A DNA stretch of 64,000 nucleotides from Streptomyces melanogenes (GCF_014649795.1 NZ_BMTS01000006.1:310001-374000), one strand, 5' to 3'; shown: positions 17,967-27,132, counted from the stretch's first letter. Translations and numbers: made by a program. Notes: generated by a model not told the origin, from the sequence alone.

Positions 17967-18569
17967 ATGACCACCGGACAGCGCGGCCGCCCCCGCTCCT
18001 TCGACCGTGCCCGCGCGCTCGACCAGGCCACGCTGACCTTCTGGGAGCACGGTTACGAGGCGACCTCGGTGGCCGGGCTGACCCGGGCGATGGGCATCGG
18101 GGCGCCCAGCCTGTATGCCGCCTTCGGTGACAAGAAGGCCCTGTTCGACGAGGTCGTGGGGGCGTACGGGCAGACGTACGGGGTGTTCATCCGCCGCGCC
18201 TTCGCCGAGGAGTCCGGTGCGCGGGCGACGATCGGGCGGATCCTGCGCGAGGCCGCCACCGAGTTCACCCTGACGGGCCGCCCGCGCGGCTGCCTGGTGC
18301 TCAGCGCCGCCGTCAACTGCACCTCCAGGGAGGTCGAGGAGGCCCTGCGCGAGGTGCGCGACGGCAACCTCGCGGAGTTCGAGCGCCTGATCGCCGCCGA
18401 CGTCGCGACCGGCGCACTCCCCGCCGGAACCGACCCCCGCGCCCTCGCCCGCTTCAGCGTGGCCGTCTTCCAGGGCATGTCCCAGCAGGCCAGGGACGGC
18501 GCATCCGAGGAGGAGCTGGCGGCCGTGGCCGAGCTCGCCATGCGCGGCTGGCCGGAGCAACGGGACTAG
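17967..18569 (+). CDS. TetR-family transcriptional regulator
   Basis: This 200-residue protein has an N-terminal helix-turn-helix of about 50 residues (TLTFWEHGYEATSVAGLTRAMGIGAPSLYAAFGDKKALF) and a helical ligand-binding domain. The ATG lies only about seven bases after a TATAGAAT -10 and no ribosome site precedes it, so the mRNA is probably leaderless. The twin operators upstream suggest control of itself and the divergent SDR. Confidence 0.88.
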   Translation: MTTGQRGRPRSFDRARALDQATLTFWEHGYEATSVAGLTRAMGIGAPSLYAAFGDKKALFDEVVGAYGQTYGVFIRRAFAEESGARATIGRILREAATEFTLTGRPRGCLVLSAAVNCTSREVEEALREVRDGNLAEFERLIAADVATGALPAGTDPRALARFSVAVFQGMSQQARDGASEEELAAVAELAMRGWPEQRD

Positions 18570-18671
18570 GCCTGGACGGCTGGACGTGGCAGGCTCGGCA
18601 CCGGCTGGAGCAGGGCCGTCAAATGGATGGACAGTGAGGAATGGTCTAGTCCACAATGGCCCGAGCAGGCC

Positions 18672-18698
18672 TCCGGCCTCCCCGCACAGGAGGCCGGA
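18672..18698. terminator. possible terminator hairpin after the TetR gene
   Basis: TCCGGCCTCC pairs with GGAGGCCGGA around a seven-base loop, in the 286-base gap between the TetR and sensor-kinase genes. No T-run follows, so the assignment is weak. I see no gene in the rest of the gap. Confidence 0.4.
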
Positions 18699-18855
18699 CA
18701 GAGGTACGCGGCGCTCTCTGCCCTGACAGCGCCGAGCACCTCCCGTAAGGCCGAGGGGCACCGCACACCACTCGGCCGGCAGTTCCGGGCTGCGGTGCCG
18801 GACGGGCCGAGGGTCCCGACCCGGCGCCGTAGCCCGCGCGGGTACCCTCGCTGAC

Positions 18856-20331
18856 GTGCCCTCCATGAACGACCTCGTACGTCAGCACACCGCTCTCAGT
18901 GAATCCGACCTGGAGTGGCTCCATCTGCTGGTCTCGGAGTGGCAGCTGCTCTCCGACCTCTCCTTCGCCGACCTCGTGCTGTGGGTGCCCACCCTCGACG
19001 GCACCCGGTACGTCTCGGTCGCGCAGATGCGGCCCAACACCGGCCCCACCTCCTACCAGGACGACATGGTCGGCCACCTCGTCCCGCGCGGCCGCCGCCC
19101 GCTGCTCGACGCCGCGCTCGACGAGGGCCGGATCGTGCGCGAGGGCGACCCGGAGTGGCGCGAGGAGGTGCCGGTGCGGGTCGAGTCCATCCCCGTACGC
19201 AGGGAGGGCCGCGTCCTCGGAGTGATCGCGCGCAACACCAATCTGCTCACCGTGCGTACACCCTCCCGCCTTGAGCTCACCTACCTCCAGTCCGCCTCCG
19301 ACCTGGCGCAGATGATCGCCGCCGGGTCCTTCCCCTTCCCGGGGCAGCAGGTCGACATGGACGCGTCGCCGCGTGCCGGCGACGGGCTGATCAGGCTGGA
19401 CGCGGACGGCATCGTCCAGTACGCCTCGCCGAACGCCCTCTCCGCGTACCACCACCTCGGGCTCGCCTCCGACCTCGTCGGCCAGCACCTCGGCGAGCTC
19501 ACCGCCCAACTCGCGCCCTCGCGCGGCCCGGTGGACGAGGCCATCGCCAAGCTGGCCAGCGGCTACGCCCCGCGCGAGACCGAGGTCGAGGGCAGCGGCG
19601 GGGTGATCCAGCTGCGGGCCATCCCGCTCAAGCCCAAGGGCACCCGCATCGGTTCGCTCGTCCTGCTCCGGGACGTCACCGAACTGCGCCGCCGCGAGCG
19701 CGAGTTGATCACCAAGGACGCCACCATCCGGGAGATCCACCACCGGGTGAAGAACAACCTCCAGACGGTCGCGGCCCTGCTGCGCCTGCAGGCCCGGCGG
19801 ATCGACTCCGAGCAGGGGCGCGAGGCGCTGAACGAGGCGGTGCGGCGGGTCGGCTCGATCGCGATCGTGCACGAGACGCTCTCGCAGAACCTGGACGAGC
19901 GCGTCGAGTTCGACGAGATCGCCGACCGGGTGCTGGCGATGGTGGCGGAGATCTCCCCGGGCAAGGTCGGCTGTCGCCGTACGGGACGGTTCGGCATCCT
20001 GGACGCGGAGGTCGCCACCCCGCTCGCGATGGTGCTGACCGAGATCCTCCAGAACGCGCTCGAGCACGCCTTCGCCCAGGGGGAGCAGGGCACGGTAGAG
20101 GTCTCCGCGGTGCGCGGCGGCACCCGCGAGGACGCCCGGCTGCTGATCACCGTGCGCGACGACGGCCGGGGGCTGCCCGAGGGCTTCGACCCGCAGAAGG
20201 CCGGGAACCTCGGCCTCCAGATCGTCCGCACCCTGGTCGAGGGCGAGCTCGGCGGCGCCTTCGACATGGTGGCGGCGCCGGAACGGGGCACCCAGGTGGT
20301 GCTCGACGTGCCGGTGCGGGCCGACAAGTAA
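18856..20331 (+). CDS. pdtaS: PdtaS-like sensor histidine kinase
   Basis: This soluble 491-residue kinase has an N-terminal GAF-like sensor (about 5-150), a PAS domain (about 175-285), and a HisKA_2 phosphoacceptor helix REIHHRVKNNLQTVAALLRLQ with the phosphorylated His. An HWE/HATPase domain follows with EILQNALEHAF and DDGRGLPEGFD. This layout and the neighbouring wblE match mycobacterial PdtaS beside whiB1. Its usual partner is an ANTAR-domain RNA-binding regulator (PdtaR), which is not in this window. The GTG at 18856 and the ATG at 18865 are both possible starts. Confidence 0.85.
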   Translation: MPSMNDLVRQHTALSESDLEWLHLLVSEWQLLSDLSFADLVLWVPTLDGTRYVSVAQMRPNTGPTSYQDDMVGHLVPRGRRPLLDAALDEGRIVREGDPEWREEVPVRVESIPVRREGRVLGVIARNTNLLTVRTPSRLELTYLQSASDLAQMIAAGSFPFPGQQVDMDASPRAGDGLIRLDADGIVQYASPNALSAYHHLGLASDLVGQHLGELTAQLAPSRGPVDEAIAKLASGYAPRETEVEGSGGVIQLRAIPLKPKGTRIGSLVLLRDVTELRRRERELITKDATIREIHHRVKNNLQTVAALLRLQARRIDSEQGREALNEAVRRVGSIAIVHETLSQNLDERVEFDEIADRVLAMVAEISPGKVGCRRTGRFGILDAEVATPLAMVLTEILQNALEHAFAQGEQGTVEVSAVRGGTREDARLLITVRDDGRGLPEGFDPQKAGNLGLQIVRTLVEGELGGAFDMVAAPERGTQVVLDVPVRADK

Positions 20332-20364
20332 CCCGTACGCCCGCACAACGGGCACAAACAGCAG

Positions 20365-20396
20365 CGAGCCCCGGACCGCGAACGGTCCGGGGCTCG
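20365..20396. terminator. bidirectional terminator between pdtaS and wblE
   Basis: A 14-base perfect stem (CGAGCCCCGGACCG) with a CGAA loop lies between two convergent genes, the same design as the def/nrdB terminator. Confidence 0.85.
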
Positions 20397-20488
20397 AATG
20401 CTGTGGGTTACTGCTGCGCGCTGCGGCTCGGGGGGCGGTGAGTGCGTACTCGCTGTACGCGCCGCGCGGGCCTAGGCAGGAGGGGGGA

Positions 20489-20746
20489 TCAGGCGGTCGC
20501 GTTACGCGCCCGGTTGCGAGCGGCACGGCGCTTCATCGCGCGGCGCTCGTCCTCGCTGAGGCCACCCCAGACGCCGGAGTCCTGGCCGGACTCGAGCGCC
20601 CACTGCAGGCACTGCTCCATGACGGGGCAGCGGCGGCAGACGGCCTTGGCTTCCTCGATCTGCAGCAGCGCAGGACCGGTGTTGCCGATGGGGAAGAACA
20701 GCTCGGGGTCTTCCTCACGACAAACGGCGTTGTGACGCCAGTCCAT
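20489..20746 (-). CDS. wblE: WhiB-family iron-sulfur regulator WblE
   Basis: This 85-residue protein has the four WhiB cysteines at C9, C37, C40 and C46, which hold a 4Fe-4S cluster, the GVWGG turn and an Arg/Lys-rich C-terminal DNA-binding tail (RRAMKRRAARNRARN). It matches the WblE/WhiB1 group, essential NO-sensitive partners of the main sigma factor. I chose the ATG at 20746 (MDWRHNAVC). It stands alone and convergent to the kinase gene. Confidence 0.92.
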   Translation of the reverse strand: MDWRHNAVCREEDPELFFPIGNTGPALLQIEEAKAVCRRCPVMEQCLQWALESGQDSGVWGGLSEDERRAMKRRAARNRARNATA

Positions 20747-21062
20747 GGCTGCTACCTCTCTTGGTATTACGTGCGGGTTGCTTGTGAATGTGAACGCTTT
20801 CACGAATCCCCCCGCAAGGGAAGGGCCGACTTCCAGTTGGACTGGTTGTGGTCCTGAGTTGAGGAGGGGTTCTGGCTCTCAAGGAGGCCGGTGTTGCGGG
20901 CCGTCCCGATCGCCATGTAGAGATTCGCAAACCTCGGCGGCGGATACAACCCCTTCAGGAAAGTTTTTTTTGATTCCTCGGTGTCGACTGGGTCACAGTC
21001 GTACTTCTATGGGGTGGGGCCCAGCCCAAACGTTCGAGTTAAAGGACTTTCGGCCCTTCCAC
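20747..21062. promoter_or_regulatory. wblE upstream region, no gene
   Basis: This 316-base stretch is less GC-rich than its surroundings and holds the wblE promoter. It includes a small inverted repeat GTGAACGCTTTCAC at 20790-20803 and a run of eight T near 20965. I see no convincing coding region or RNA gene. Confidence 0.4.
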
Positions 21063-22031
21063 TCACACAATCACACGCAGTGCACGGCGTACGCCTGTGA
21101 ACGTCACGCTCGTACGCAGACCCAGGTGGTCGCCGTCCATCTGGAAGGGCAGCGGGGCCTTGGAATGCAAGGTGAAGTCCGTGAGGTCATGCAGTGAAAC
21201 CGCGTGCTTGCCGTGGGGACCCTTCTCGGGGGTCGAGGTCAGCAGCTGGGTGGCGTAGCGGGCCGCCGAGGTGGTCGAGAGCCGGGAGAGCGAGAGCACG
21301 TCCAGGGCCGTCTCGAAGGACGCCTCCGGGGCCGCGTACACCGGGCGATTGCCCAGGTAGGTCCAGGGGGAGGTGTTGCAGACTATCGACATCACCAGGT
21401 CCTCGACCGGGTCCTGGCCCGGGCGCTCCAGGGTGATCGTCCCGTGCCGGCGGTGCTGCTCGGCGAAGAACTGGCGGGCCACCTGGCGGATGTAGAGGCT
21501 GTGCGTGGAGCGTCTGCCGCGCTCCCGCTGCTGTTCGACCCGGCCGACGACGCCCGCGTCGAACCCGAGTCCGGCGCAGAACGTGAACCAGCGGTCCGGG
21601 ACGCCCTCGTCCTCGCTGCCCGGCGTGCCGGCCGCCAGGCCCAGGCTCACCGTGCGGCCGCGTCCCTCGCGCAGGGCGTCCAGCAGTATGCCGGTCGCCT
21701 CCACGGGCTCGTTGGGCAGTCCGACCGCGCGCGCGAAGACGTTGGTGGAGCCGCCGGGGACCACCGCGAAGCTCGGCAGGTTCTCCGGGTCGGGGCCGTT
21801 GTGCAGCAGACCGTTGACGACCTCGTTGACCGTGCCGTCGCCGCCGAGCGCCACGACCAGGTCGATGTCGTTGCTCTCCGCCGCCCGCCGCCCGAGGTCG
21901 CGGGCGTGCCCCCGGTACTCCGTCGTCACGGCCTCCAGCTTCATCTCGCTGGCCAGCGCGTGGATGAGGACATCACGGGTGCGGGCACTGGTGGTGGTAG
22001 CCGCCGGGTTGACCACGAGAAGTGCACGCAT
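21063..22031 (-). CDS. diacylglycerol kinase-family lipid kinase
   Basis: This 322-residue protein has the DAGK catalytic core: VVNPAATT at the N-terminus, the nucleotide-binding GGDGTVNEVVNGLL, and PGGSTNVFARAVGLP. A C-terminal beta domain with LPFQMDGDHLG follows. It phosphorylates a lipid such as diacylglycerol, or could modify another membrane lipid; the substrate is not certain. It is a single gene pointing away from the next membrane-protein gene. Confidence 0.88.
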   Translation of the reverse strand: MRALLVVNPAATTTSARTRDVLIHALASEMKLEAVTTEYRGHARDLGRRAAESNDIDLVVALGGDGTVNEVVNGLLHNGPDPENLPSFAVVPGGSTNVFARAVGLPNEPVEATGILLDALREGRGRTVSLGLAAGTPGSEDEGVPDRWFTFCAGLGFDAGVVGRVEQQRERGRRSTHSLYIRQVARQFFAEQHRRHGTITLERPGQDPVEDLVMSIVCNTSPWTYLGNRPVYAAPEASFETALDVLSLSRLSTTSAARYATQLLTSTPEKGPHGKHAVSLHDLTDFTLHSKAPLPFQMDGDHLGLRTSVTFTGVRRALRVIV

Positions 22032-22125
22032 GGGCGCCAGAGTACCTACCGGGCGGTACCGGGCACAGTCCAGCCCCCTCTCCCCGGCCCCGGAGCGGGG
22101 TCCGGCCGAGGGCTACCCTGCTGGG

Positions 22126-22581
22126 GTGAGTACTGAGCAGCACCCTGACAGCGAGAGCGGCACCGGCACGCCCGAGGGGCCGCGTCCGGGCCGGCTGACC
22201 GCGGCCGCCGCGATCGCCGCGATCGAGGGCCTGGCCCTGGTCGGCGGCGGTCTCTTCATGCTCGTGATGGGCCTGATGGGCAAGCCCGACCAGCCCCGCC
22301 AGGCCGAGACCGGCGGTGTGACGCTGATCGTCCTCGGGATCATCCCGCTGGTCGCGGCGCGCGGGCTGCTGCTGCGGCGCCGCTGGAGCCGGGGGCCCGC
22401 GCTGATCACCCAGATCCTGGCGCTGCCGGTCGCCTGGATGTTCCTGAACGCGGACGGGGCGGCCATCCCGGTGGGGATCGCCACGGCCGCGGTCGCGGTG
22501 ACCGGACTGGTCCTGCTGGTCAACCCGGCGACCGCCGAGGCGCTCGGCGTACGCGGGGCGGGCGGCTCGCAGGCCCCGTAG
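22126..22581 (+). CDS. conserved small membrane protein
   Basis: This 151-residue protein has a hydrophilic first 25 residues and then four hydrophobic segments. I do not recognise a functional family. The GTG at 22126 follows a TACCCT sequence by only a few bases with no ribosome site, which suggests a leaderless transcript. The frame above it overlaps the lipid kinase promoter and looks non-coding. It is convergent with sigH. Confidence 0.75.
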   Translation: MSTEQHPDSESGTGTPEGPRPGRLTAAAAIAAIEGLALVGGGLFMLVMGLMGKPDQPRQAETGGVTLIVLGIIPLVAARGLLLRRRWSRGPALITQILALPVAWMFLNADGAAIPVGIATAAVAVTGLVLLVNPATAEALGVRGAGGSQAP

Positions 22582-22643
22582 GCCCGCGGGGCGCCGCAGG
22601 CTCGTGGCCCCCGGACGCCCGCACCGCCTCCGTCGGCCGCGTC

Positions 22644-23609
22644 CTACTCCTCCACCAGCAGCTTCTCCCGCAGCTGGGCCAGGGTCCTGGCCAGCAGGCG
22701 GGAGACGTGCATCTGGGAGATGCCGACCTCCTGCGCGATCTGCGACTGGGTCATGTTCCCGAAGAAGCGCAGCAGCAGGATCCGCTTCTCGCGCGGCGGC
22801 AGGTCCTCCAGGAGCGGCTTGAGCGACTCCCGGTACTCGACGCCCTCCAGCGCCTCGTCCTCCGCGCCCAGCGTGTCCGCGACCGCCGGCGACTCGTCGT
22901 CGGTGTCCGGGACGTCGAGCGAGAGCGTGGAGTACGCGTTCGCCGACTCCAGGCCCTCCAGGACCTCCTCCTCGGAGATGCCCAGGCGCTCCGCCAGCTC
23001 GTGCACCGTGGGCGAGCGGCCGTGCTGCTGGGAGAGCTCGGCCGTGGCCGTGGTGAGGGCCAGGCGCAGCTCCTGGAGGCGGCGCGGCACCCGGACCGCC
23101 CAGCCCTTGTCGCGGAAGTGCCGCTTGATCTCGCCGACGACCGTCGGGGTCGCGTACGTCGAGAACTCGACGCCGCGCTCCGGGTCGAACCGGTCGACCG
23201 ACTTGATCAGGCCGATGGTGGCGACCTGGGTCAGGTCGTCCAGCGGCTCGCCGCGGTTGCGGAACCGCCGGGCCAGGTGCTCGACCAGCGGCAGGTGCAT
23301 CCGGACCAGCTTGTTGCGCAGCTCGGCCTTCTCCGGCGAGCCGTCCGGAAGCTTGCGCAGCTCGATGAACATCGCCCGCGCCCCGCTGCGGTCCTGCGGA
23401 TCGTGCTGGTGTTGCGTGTGCTCGATGTGCTCGCTCATGTGGGCCGCCCGCTCTGCCTGCCGCGTCTGCTCCGCCACGGCCCGAAGGCCGTCAAGTCCGT
23501 CCACCGGGTGCGGCCGGGCCTGCTGCTCCGGAATACCGACGGAGCGCGGCACCTCCGGGTGCGTCTCGGGGATGCGCCTGTCGTCCCGCACCGGACCGTC
23601 CCCGCTCAC
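22644..23609 (-). CDS. sigH: SigB-type stress/development sigma factor SigH
   Basis: This sigma-70 family protein has regions 2, 3 and 4 without region 1.1: GEPLDDLTQVATIGLIKSVDRFDPERG (region 2) and TQSQIAQEVGISQMHVSRLLART (region 4.2). The GTG at 23609 overlaps the stop of the anti-sigma gene (GTGA), giving 321 residues. An internal ATG at 23438 (MSEHIEHTQH) would give 264. Streptomyces SigH is known to occur in several size forms, so both starts may be used. It controls osmotic-stress and sporulation genes. Confidence 0.88.
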   Translation of the reverse strand: MSGDGPVRDDRRIPETHPEVPRSVGIPEQQARPHPVDGLDGLRAVAEQTRQAERAAHMSEHIEHTQHQHDPQDRSGARAMFIELRKLPDGSPEKAELRNKLVRMHLPLVEHLARRFRNRGEPLDDLTQVATIGLIKSVDRFDPERGVEFSTYATPTVVGEIKRHFRDKGWAVRVPRRLQELRLALTTATAELSQQHGRSPTVHELAERLGISEEEVLEGLESANAYSTLSLDVPDTDDESPAVADTLGAEDEALEGVEYRESLKPLLEDLPPREKRILLLRFFGNMTQSQIAQEVGISQMHVSRLLARTLAQLREKLLVEE

Positions 23610-24019
23610 GCCGGTCCGGGTCCCGCGCCGCGCTGTTTGTACAGGCTGATGGAGACCGTACGGTCGTCGGCGACCGAGGAGTCGACCTTGCCGGCGAGCG
23701 CGGAGAGCACCGTCCAGGCGAAGGTGTCGCGCTCGGGGGCCCGGCCGTCCGTGGTCGGGGCCGAGACCGTGACCTCCAGGGAGTCGTCGACGAGGCGGAA
23801 GACACAGCTGAGTACGGAGCCGGGGACGGCCTGCTGAAGCAGGATCGCGCAGGCCTCGTCGACCGCGATACGCAGATCCTCGATCTCGTCGAGGGTGAAG
23901 TCCAAACGTGCCGCGAGACCGGCCGTGGCCGTACGCAGCACCGACAGGTAGGCACCCGCGGCCGGCAGCCGGACTTCCACGAAGTCCTGATTCCCGGGCT
24001 CGCCTGCGATCTGGGACAC
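23606..24019 (-). CDS. prsH: SigH anti-sigma factor (serine kinase-like ATPase domain)
   Basis: This 137-residue HATPase protein of the RsbW/SpoIIAB type has the N-box region DEIEDLRIAVDEACAILLQQA. It binds and silences SigH; in S. coelicolor it is called PrsH, RshA or UshX and is countered by anti-anti-sigma proteins such as BldG. I chose the GTG at 24019 (MSQIAGEPGNQ) because GGAGG lies five bases upstream and the length matches the known protein. It overlaps sigH by four bases. Confidence 0.88.
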   Translation of the reverse strand: MSQIAGEPGNQDFVEVRLPAAGAYLSVLRTATAGLAARLDFTLDEIEDLRIAVDEACAILLQQAVPGSVLSCVFRLVDDSLEVTVSAPTTDGRAPERDTFAWTVLSALAGKVDSSVADDRTVSISLYKQRGAGPGPA

Positions 24020-24323
24020 CCTCACCTCCAAGGTGGCACAAGCTCTCTCGGGCCCCGGCGGAGGGGACGCCTCCGGGGCCATGCGGTACGTAATGCGGTG
24101 ATCGTGCGTCGTCCACGCGATCGTGGTGCTCGGAAGGGCGACGCTATCGCGATCCATGGTGCCGTGTCGCCGGGACCCCTCCCGGCAGGTGTCACTCATG
24201 GTAAGCATATGAGCACGGACAGTGGCTAGAGGTGTGCGGTGCCCAATTGCTGTGAACCGACGCCGGGTTGACGTACCCAGGCCGCGGGCCGTCGAACCGT
24301 CCGGATCCTCCTGGCCTCCCGCG
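24020..24323. promoter_or_regulatory. leader region of the prsH-sigH operon
   Basis: The 304-base gap before prsH has no credible gene. It includes an inverted repeat CTCATGGTAAGCATATGAG near 24196-24214 and is where the operon promoters should lie. I could not identify -35/-10 boxes with confidence. Confidence 0.4.
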
Positions 24324-24584
24324 TCACACCAGTACGTTGTCCACAAAGCACCAGCGCCAGTCCTCGCCCGCCTCCAGGGTGCGCATCACCGGGTGCCCGG
24401 TCTCCTGGTGGTGGGCGGTCGCGTGGCGCATCGGCGAGGAGTCGCAGCAGCCCACATAGCCGCAGACCAGGCACTGCCTCAGCTGGACGTAGTGGGTGCC
24501 CGCATCCAGGCACTGCGGGCACGTCTCGGTCAGCGGCGCGGGCTCGGGGCGCGGCAGTTCGGCAACGTGCGGGCACTCGCTCAT
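24324..24584 (-). CDS. UBP-type zinc-finger protein
   Basis: This 86-residue protein is almost all zinc finger: CPQC, then CLVCGYVGCCDSSPMRHATAHHQETGHPV, which follows the ZnF-UBP pattern of Cys and His ligands. In eukaryotes this fold binds ubiquitin C-termini; bacteria lack ubiquitin, so the ligand is unknown. The ATG at 24584 is 41 bases from the divergent antiporter gene. Confidence 0.85.
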   Translation of the reverse strand: MSECPHVAELPRPEPAPLTETCPQCLDAGTHYVQLRQCLVCGYVGCCDSSPMRHATAHHQETGHPVMRTLEAGEDWRWCFVDNVLV

Positions 24585-24624
24585 GATTGCCAGGTTACGA
24601 CGGTCCGGGTGTGAGGTGGCTGGG

Positions 24625-26223
24625 ATGGACGCGTTGCCGCTGGTGGCACTGGTCGCGGGAAGCGCGGTGGTGGCCGGCGCCGCCCGCCGCACCCCGGTTC
24701 CGGCCCCGCTGCTGCTGGTCGCGGCGGGGCTGGCCGCCGCCTATGTGCCGGGCGTGCCGGACTACACGCTCGACCCGCACATCGTGCTGCCCCTGCTGCT
24801 CCCGCCGCTGCTGTACACGGCCGCCGTCGACAGCTCGTACCTCGATCTGCGGGCCAATCTGCGGCCCGTCGCGCTGCTCTCGGTCGGTTACGTCCTGTTC
24901 GCGACCCTGGCCGTGGGCTGGCTCGCCTATCTGTTGGTGCCCGATCTGCCGCTCACCGCCGCGCTGGTGCTCGGCGCGGTGGTCGCCCCGCCGGACGCGG
25001 TCGCGGCCACCGCGATCGCCCGCCGCCTGGGCCTGCCGAGCCGGATCACCACGATCCTCCAGGGCGAGTCGCTGGTGAACGACGCGACCGCGATCACCGC
25101 GTACAAGGTGGCGCTCGCGGCGGCGGTCGGGGAGGGGGCGACCTGGGCGGGCGGCGCCGGGGAGTTCGCGCTGGCCTCCCTCGGCGGGATCGGCATCGGG
25201 CTCGTCCTGATGGTGCCGATCCAGTGGCTGCGCACGCATCTGACGGAGGCACTGCTCCAGAACACGCTCTCGCTGCTCATCCCGTTCGTGGCGTACGCGG
25301 CGGCCGAGCAGGTCGGGGCGTCCGGGGTGCTGGCGGTGGTGGTCGTCGCCCTGCACCTGGGCCACCGCTCCTGGCAGGTGGACTTCGCGACCCGGCTCCA
25401 GGAGGCGGCGGTCTGGAAGATGGTCGCCTTCGTCCTGGAGTCGTCGGTGTTCGCGCTGATCGGGCTGCAGCTGCCGGTGGTGCTCAAGGGGCTCGGCGAG
25501 TACCGGGTGGGGGAGGCGGTGCTGTACGCGACCGGGGTCTTCGCCGCGGTCGTCGCGATGCGGTTCGTCTGGGTCTTCCCGGCGACGTTCCTGCCGAGGG
25601 CGCTCTCGGAGCGGATCCGCACCCGCGAGCCGGACACGGACTGGACGGCGCCGGTGATCGTGGGGTGGGCCGGGATGCGCGGGGTGGTCTCGCTCGCCAT
25701 CGCCTTCTCGATCCCGATGACCATGCACGACGGCCGCCCCTTCCCGGCCCGGAACCTGGTGCTCTTCCTGACCTTCACCACGGTCATCGCCACCTTGGTG
25801 GTGCAGGGGCTGACGCTGCCGCCGCTGATCCGGGCGCTCAAGCTGCCGGGCCGGGACGCGCGGGCCGAGACGCTGGCCGAGGCGCAGGCCCAGAACGAGG
25901 CCTCGCTGGCCGCCGAGCGCCGCCTGGACGAGCTCCTGGCGGACGAGGCCAACGCGCTGCCGCCGCCGCTGGCCGACCGGCTGCGCACGGTCATGGAGCG
26001 GCGCCGCAACTCCGTGTGGGAGCGCCTCGGCGGGGTGAACGAGGTGACCGGCGAGTCGGCCGACGCCACCTACCGCAGGCTGTCGCGGGAGATGATCGGC
26101 GCCGAGCGCGAGGTCTTCGTGCAGCTGCGGGACGCGCGCCGCATCGACGACGAGATGCTCCGCACGCTGCTGCGCAGGCTGGACCTGGAGGAGGCGGCGG
26201 CGTACCGGGAGAGCGAGTCGTGA
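24625..26223 (+). CDS. CPA1-family Na+/H+ antiporter
   Basis: This 532-residue protein has about 12 membrane segments. The ion-binding region reads GAVVAPPDAVAATAIARRLGLP followed by GESLVNDATAI, both typical of NhaP/CPA1 exchangers. A cytoplasmic, helical, charged tail of about 130 residues follows the membrane part and probably regulates it. It exchanges cytoplasmic Na+ for protons. The start at 24625 (MDALPLVALV) opens directly into the first helix. Confidence 0.9.
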   Translation: MDALPLVALVAGSAVVAGAARRTPVPAPLLLVAAGLAAAYVPGVPDYTLDPHIVLPLLLPPLLYTAAVDSSYLDLRANLRPVALLSVGYVLFATLAVGWLAYLLVPDLPLTAALVLGAVVAPPDAVAATAIARRLGLPSRITTILQGESLVNDATAITAYKVALAAAVGEGATWAGGAGEFALASLGGIGIGLVLMVPIQWLRTHLTEALLQNTLSLLIPFVAYAAAEQVGASGVLAVVVVALHLGHRSWQVDFATRLQEAAVWKMVAFVLESSVFALIGLQLPVVLKGLGEYRVGEAVLYATGVFAAVVAMRFVWVFPATFLPRALSERIRTREPDTDWTAPVIVGWAGMRGVVSLAIAFSIPMTMHDGRPFPARNLVLFLTFTTVIATLVVQGLTLPPLIRALKLPGRDARAETLAEAQAQNEASLAAERRLDELLADEANALPPPLADRLRTVMERRRNSVWERLGGVNEVTGESADATYRRLSREMIGAEREVFVQLRDARRIDDEMLRTLLRRLDLEEAAAYRESES

Positions 26224-26226
26224 CGG

Positions 26227-27132
26227 CTAGAGCGGCTGACCGGTGACGACGGCGGCGACCGCCGTGCCCTCGGGGAACGCGCCCTCCTCGGCGAGGGTCA
26301 GCAGCCCGTACAGCATCTTGGCGACGTAGAGGCGTTCCACGGGCAGCCGGTGGCGGGCCTCGAAGTCGTCGGCGAAGGCGTCGAGTTCGGGGGTCGTACG
26401 GGCGTAACCGCCGCAGTGGAAGCGGTCGTCCAGGAACCAGTTGTCCCCGGCCGCCCCGAACGTCTCGTACTGCAACTCCCGTATCTCGCGCGCGAGGAAC
26501 CCGCCCCGCAGTACCGGGAACCCGAGGGCCCGCTGCCCCGGGGCGAGCCCGGCGGCGAGACCCGCGAGGGTGCCGCCGGTGCCGCAGGCCACCGCCACCA
26601 CGTCGGCCAGGCCGTGCAGTTCGCGCCCGAGGTCCGTGCACCCGCGCACCGCCAGGGAGTTGCTGCCGCCCTCCGGGACGACGTACGCGTCGTCGCCGCC
26701 GAACCGCTCGCGCAGCGCGGCGAGCACCTCCGGCTCGGCCTTGCGCCGGTAGGTGGCGCGGTCCACGAAGTGCAGCCGCATGCCGTCGGCCGCGCACCGG
26801 GCGAGCGACGGGTTGAGGGGCCGCTCGGCGAGTTCGTCGCCCCGGACCACACCGACGGTGGGGAAGCCGAGCAGGCGGCCCGCGGCGGCGGTGGCGCGCA
26901 GATGGTTGGAGTAGGCGCCGCCGAAGGTCAGCACCGGGCGCCCGGCGGCCGCGCGCAGGTTCAGGGCGAGTTTTCGCCACTTGTTGCCCGGCAGCGCCGG
27001 GTGGATCAGATCGTCGCGCTTGAGCAGCAGGCGGACGCCGTGGCGGGTGAAGCGCTCGTCCTCGACCGGTTGCAGGGGCGAAGGGATGCGCGGCCGCAGG
27101 GCGTCGGCGAGGTCGAGCGCTTCTTCGGTCAC
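26227..27132 (-). CDS. PLP-dependent ACC deaminase/D-cysteine desulfhydrase-like enzyme
   Basis: This 301-residue fold-type II PLP enzyme has the Schiff-base lysine in GNKWRKL, a GGAYSNHLRATAAAG loop that holds the cofactor, and CGTGGTLAG for the phosphate. Family members open 1-aminocyclopropane-1-carboxylate or desulfurate D-cysteine; the sequence does not decide which. The GTG start at 27132 is at the end of the open frame. It is convergent with the antiporter gene, three bases away. Confidence 0.87.
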   Translation of the reverse strand: MTEEALDLADALRPRIPSPLQPVEDERFTRHGVRLLLKRDDLIHPALPGNKWRKLALNLRAAAGRPVLTFGGAYSNHLRATAAAGRLLGFPTVGVVRGDELAERPLNPSLARCAADGMRLHFVDRATYRRKAEPEVLAALRERFGGDDAYVVPEGGSNSLAVRGCTDLGRELHGLADVVAVACGTGGTLAGLAAGLAPGQRALGFPVLRGGFLAREIRELQYETFGAAGDNWFLDDRFHCGGYARTTPELDAFADDFEARHRLPVERLYVAKMLYGLLTLAEEGAFPEGTAVAAVVTGQPL

